A stretch of DNA of 64,000 bases. It comes from Bradyrhizobium_A sp052115025 (GTDB taxonomy: Bacteria; Pseudomonadota; Alphaproteobacteria; Rhizobiales; Xanthobacteraceae). Positions 63,078-64,000 of this stretch are shown here, in pieces. Location: contig NZ_JBFRFW010000006.1 of NCBI RefSeq assembly GCF_052115025.1, positions 62,001-126,000 of the forward strand. Reading direction: 5' to 3'. How positions within the stretch are numbered: the stretch's first letter is position 1; every line of letters starts with the position of its first letter. Under the pieces are notes generated by a model, which saw nothing but the letters and a program-made list of their open reading frames with translations, had not been told where the DNA came from and did no database searches. The translations under genes were made by a program, and so were the position numbers.

Positions 63078-64000
63078 TCACGCCGCGGCGATGGCGTGGT
63101 CCTCGCGCATCATCTCGATCAGCATGCCTTCGCGCAGGCCGCGATCGGCGACCCGCAGCCGCGGCAGCGGAAAAGCGTTGCGGATGGCGTCGAGGATGGC
63201 GCAGCCGGCGAGCACGAGATCAGCCCGGTCCGGCCCGATGCAGGCATTGCCGGCGCGGTCGGTGTAGCTCGTGGCAAGCAGGCTCTGGATGACATGGCTG
63301 ACGTCGGCGTCGTTCATCCAGATACCGTCGATGCGGCGACGGTCGTAGCGCGCGAGATTCTGGTAGACGCCGGCGATGGTGGTGACCGTGCCGGACGTGC
63401 CGAGCAGGTGCATGCCCGCAAGATCTTTGCCATGGGCCGCGGCAAAGGCCGCGAGATGCCGCGCAACCTCGGCGACCATGGCGTCGTAGGATTGCCGCGT
63501 CACCGCCCTGCCGCCGAACCGCTCCGCCAGCGTCACCACGCCGAGCGGGATCGAGGCCCAACCGGCCATTGCCGGACTGCCATGGCGCTGGCCACCGGGC
63601 CGGTCGAGCCGGACCAGTTCGGTGGAACCGCCGCCGATGTCGAACAGGATGGCGCCGGAGGCGGCCGCATCCACCAGCGGCAAGCAGCCGGTCACCGCGA
63701 GCCCCGCCTCCGTCTCGCGGTCGATCACCTCCAGGCGGATGCCAAGCTCGTCGGCCACGCGGGACCGGAACGCGTCGCCATTCTCGGCGGCGCGGCAGGC
63801 TTCCGTCGCGATCAGGCGCAGCCGGCGCGCGTTGCGGGCAACCATCTTGTCCCGACATACCGCAAGCGCCGCCATCGCACGCTCGATCGCCGCCTCGCTG
63901 ATCCGCCCGGTGGTGGACACACCTTCCCCGAGACGGATGATCCGCGAGAAAGAATCGACCACGCGAAAGCTCTCGCCCGCCGGACGCGCGATCAGCAGAC
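63078..64000 (-). CDS. ppx: Ppx/GppA phosphatase, N-terminus outside window
   Basis: The reading frame stays open to the window edge ('SFRVVDSFSRIIRLGEGV'), so the N-terminal part is missing. The visible 300 or so residues include 'IEVIDRETEAGL'-like 'LEVIDRETEAGLAVTGC', 'GAILFDIGGGSTELVRLD' (phosphate-binding loop of the actin-like fold), 'SIPLGVVTLAERFGG', 'LLGTSGTVTTIAGVYQNL' and a C-terminal 'RVADRGLREGMLIEMM'. The family hydrolyses polyphosphate or pppGpp; this single-domain type in Rhizobiales sits next to rlmE. Which substrate dominates is not visible. Confidence 0.93.
   Translation of the reverse strand, partial: LLIARPAGESFRVVDSFSRIIRLGEGVSTTGRISEAAIERAMAALAVCRDKMVARNARRLRLIATEACRAAENGDAFRSRVADELGIRLEVIDRETEAGLAVTGCLPLVDAAASGAILFDIGGGSTELVRLDRPGGQRHGSPAMAGWASIPLGVVTLAERFGGRAVTRQSYDAMVAEVARHLAAFAAAHGKDLAGMHLLGTSGTVTTIAGVYQNLARYDRRRIDGIWMNDADVSHVIQSLLATSYTDRAGNACIGPDRADLVLAGCAILDAIRNAFPLPRLRVADRGLREGMLIEMMREDHAIAAA

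Overview
The window is from a high-GC alphaproteobacterium of the Rhizobiales, most like the Bradyrhizobium/Rhodopseudomonas/Nitrobacter group. This is inferred from the core genes at the right end (guaA, rsmB, guaB, rlmE, ppx-type), their protein sequences and the host palindromic repeats. Two DNA populations meet at about 48.69 kb. To the left lies an integrative and conjugative element (ICE) whose far end is outside the window. To the right is ordinary chromosome. The junction is the 3' end of guaA, a known island insertion site, with a P4-type tyrosine integrase starting 295 bp away.

Region 1 (1-21.4 kb) is the conjugation core: DUF2493, DUF736, an XRE regulator, a frameshifted DUF6499/DUF2285 gene, an excisionase-like HTH protein, ParA plus a ribbon-helix-helix partner, DUF2840, the TraF-type peptidase, a second DUF736, a lytic transglycosylase, a relaxase, the coupling protein TraG, a CopG protein, and a complete trbBCDEJ-K-LFGI mating-pore operon followed by DUF2274. 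Most neighbours overlap by ATGA stop/start junctions. A LysR regulator lies convergent at the end.

Region 2 (22.3-34.9 kb) is the most interesting cargo. One operon carries dabB-dabA (vectorial CO2 hydration / inorganic carbon uptake), an orphan cysD, a zinc-ribbon protein of unknown function and a small protein. A second operon carries extra copies of ilvD, pyrC and folC together with a paralogue of the same zinc-ribbon protein. An identical 15-base sequence lies upstream of both operons, beside a LysR gene divergent from dabB, so the two operons look like one regulon.

Region 3 (35-46 kb) is a stress and ion cargo: TerB-like, a decayed second pyrC, an atypical pyruvate kinase, DUF533, TerC, a universal stress protein, a decayed htpX, a ribosome hibernation factor, an NhaR-type LysR regulator, a NaChBac-type sodium channel and an MgtC-like protein. 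The nhaR regulatory region has been duplicated 2 kb away, leaving a dead nhaR fragment in front of the stress-protein genes.

Region 4 (46-48.7 kb) holds a 3' half tRNA-Arg(CCG) relic, an AlpA-like protein, the integrase and a repeat-rich integrase/attachment interval. Region 5 (48.7-64 kb) is chromosomal: guaA, an NTF2-like protein, rsmB, a metallophosphoesterase, an NADP-dependent oxidoreductase, a COG0523 GTPase behind a perfect Zur-type palindrome, guaB, an MFS exporter, rlmE and a partial ppx, with several families of palindromic intergenic repeats that I do not see on the ICE side.
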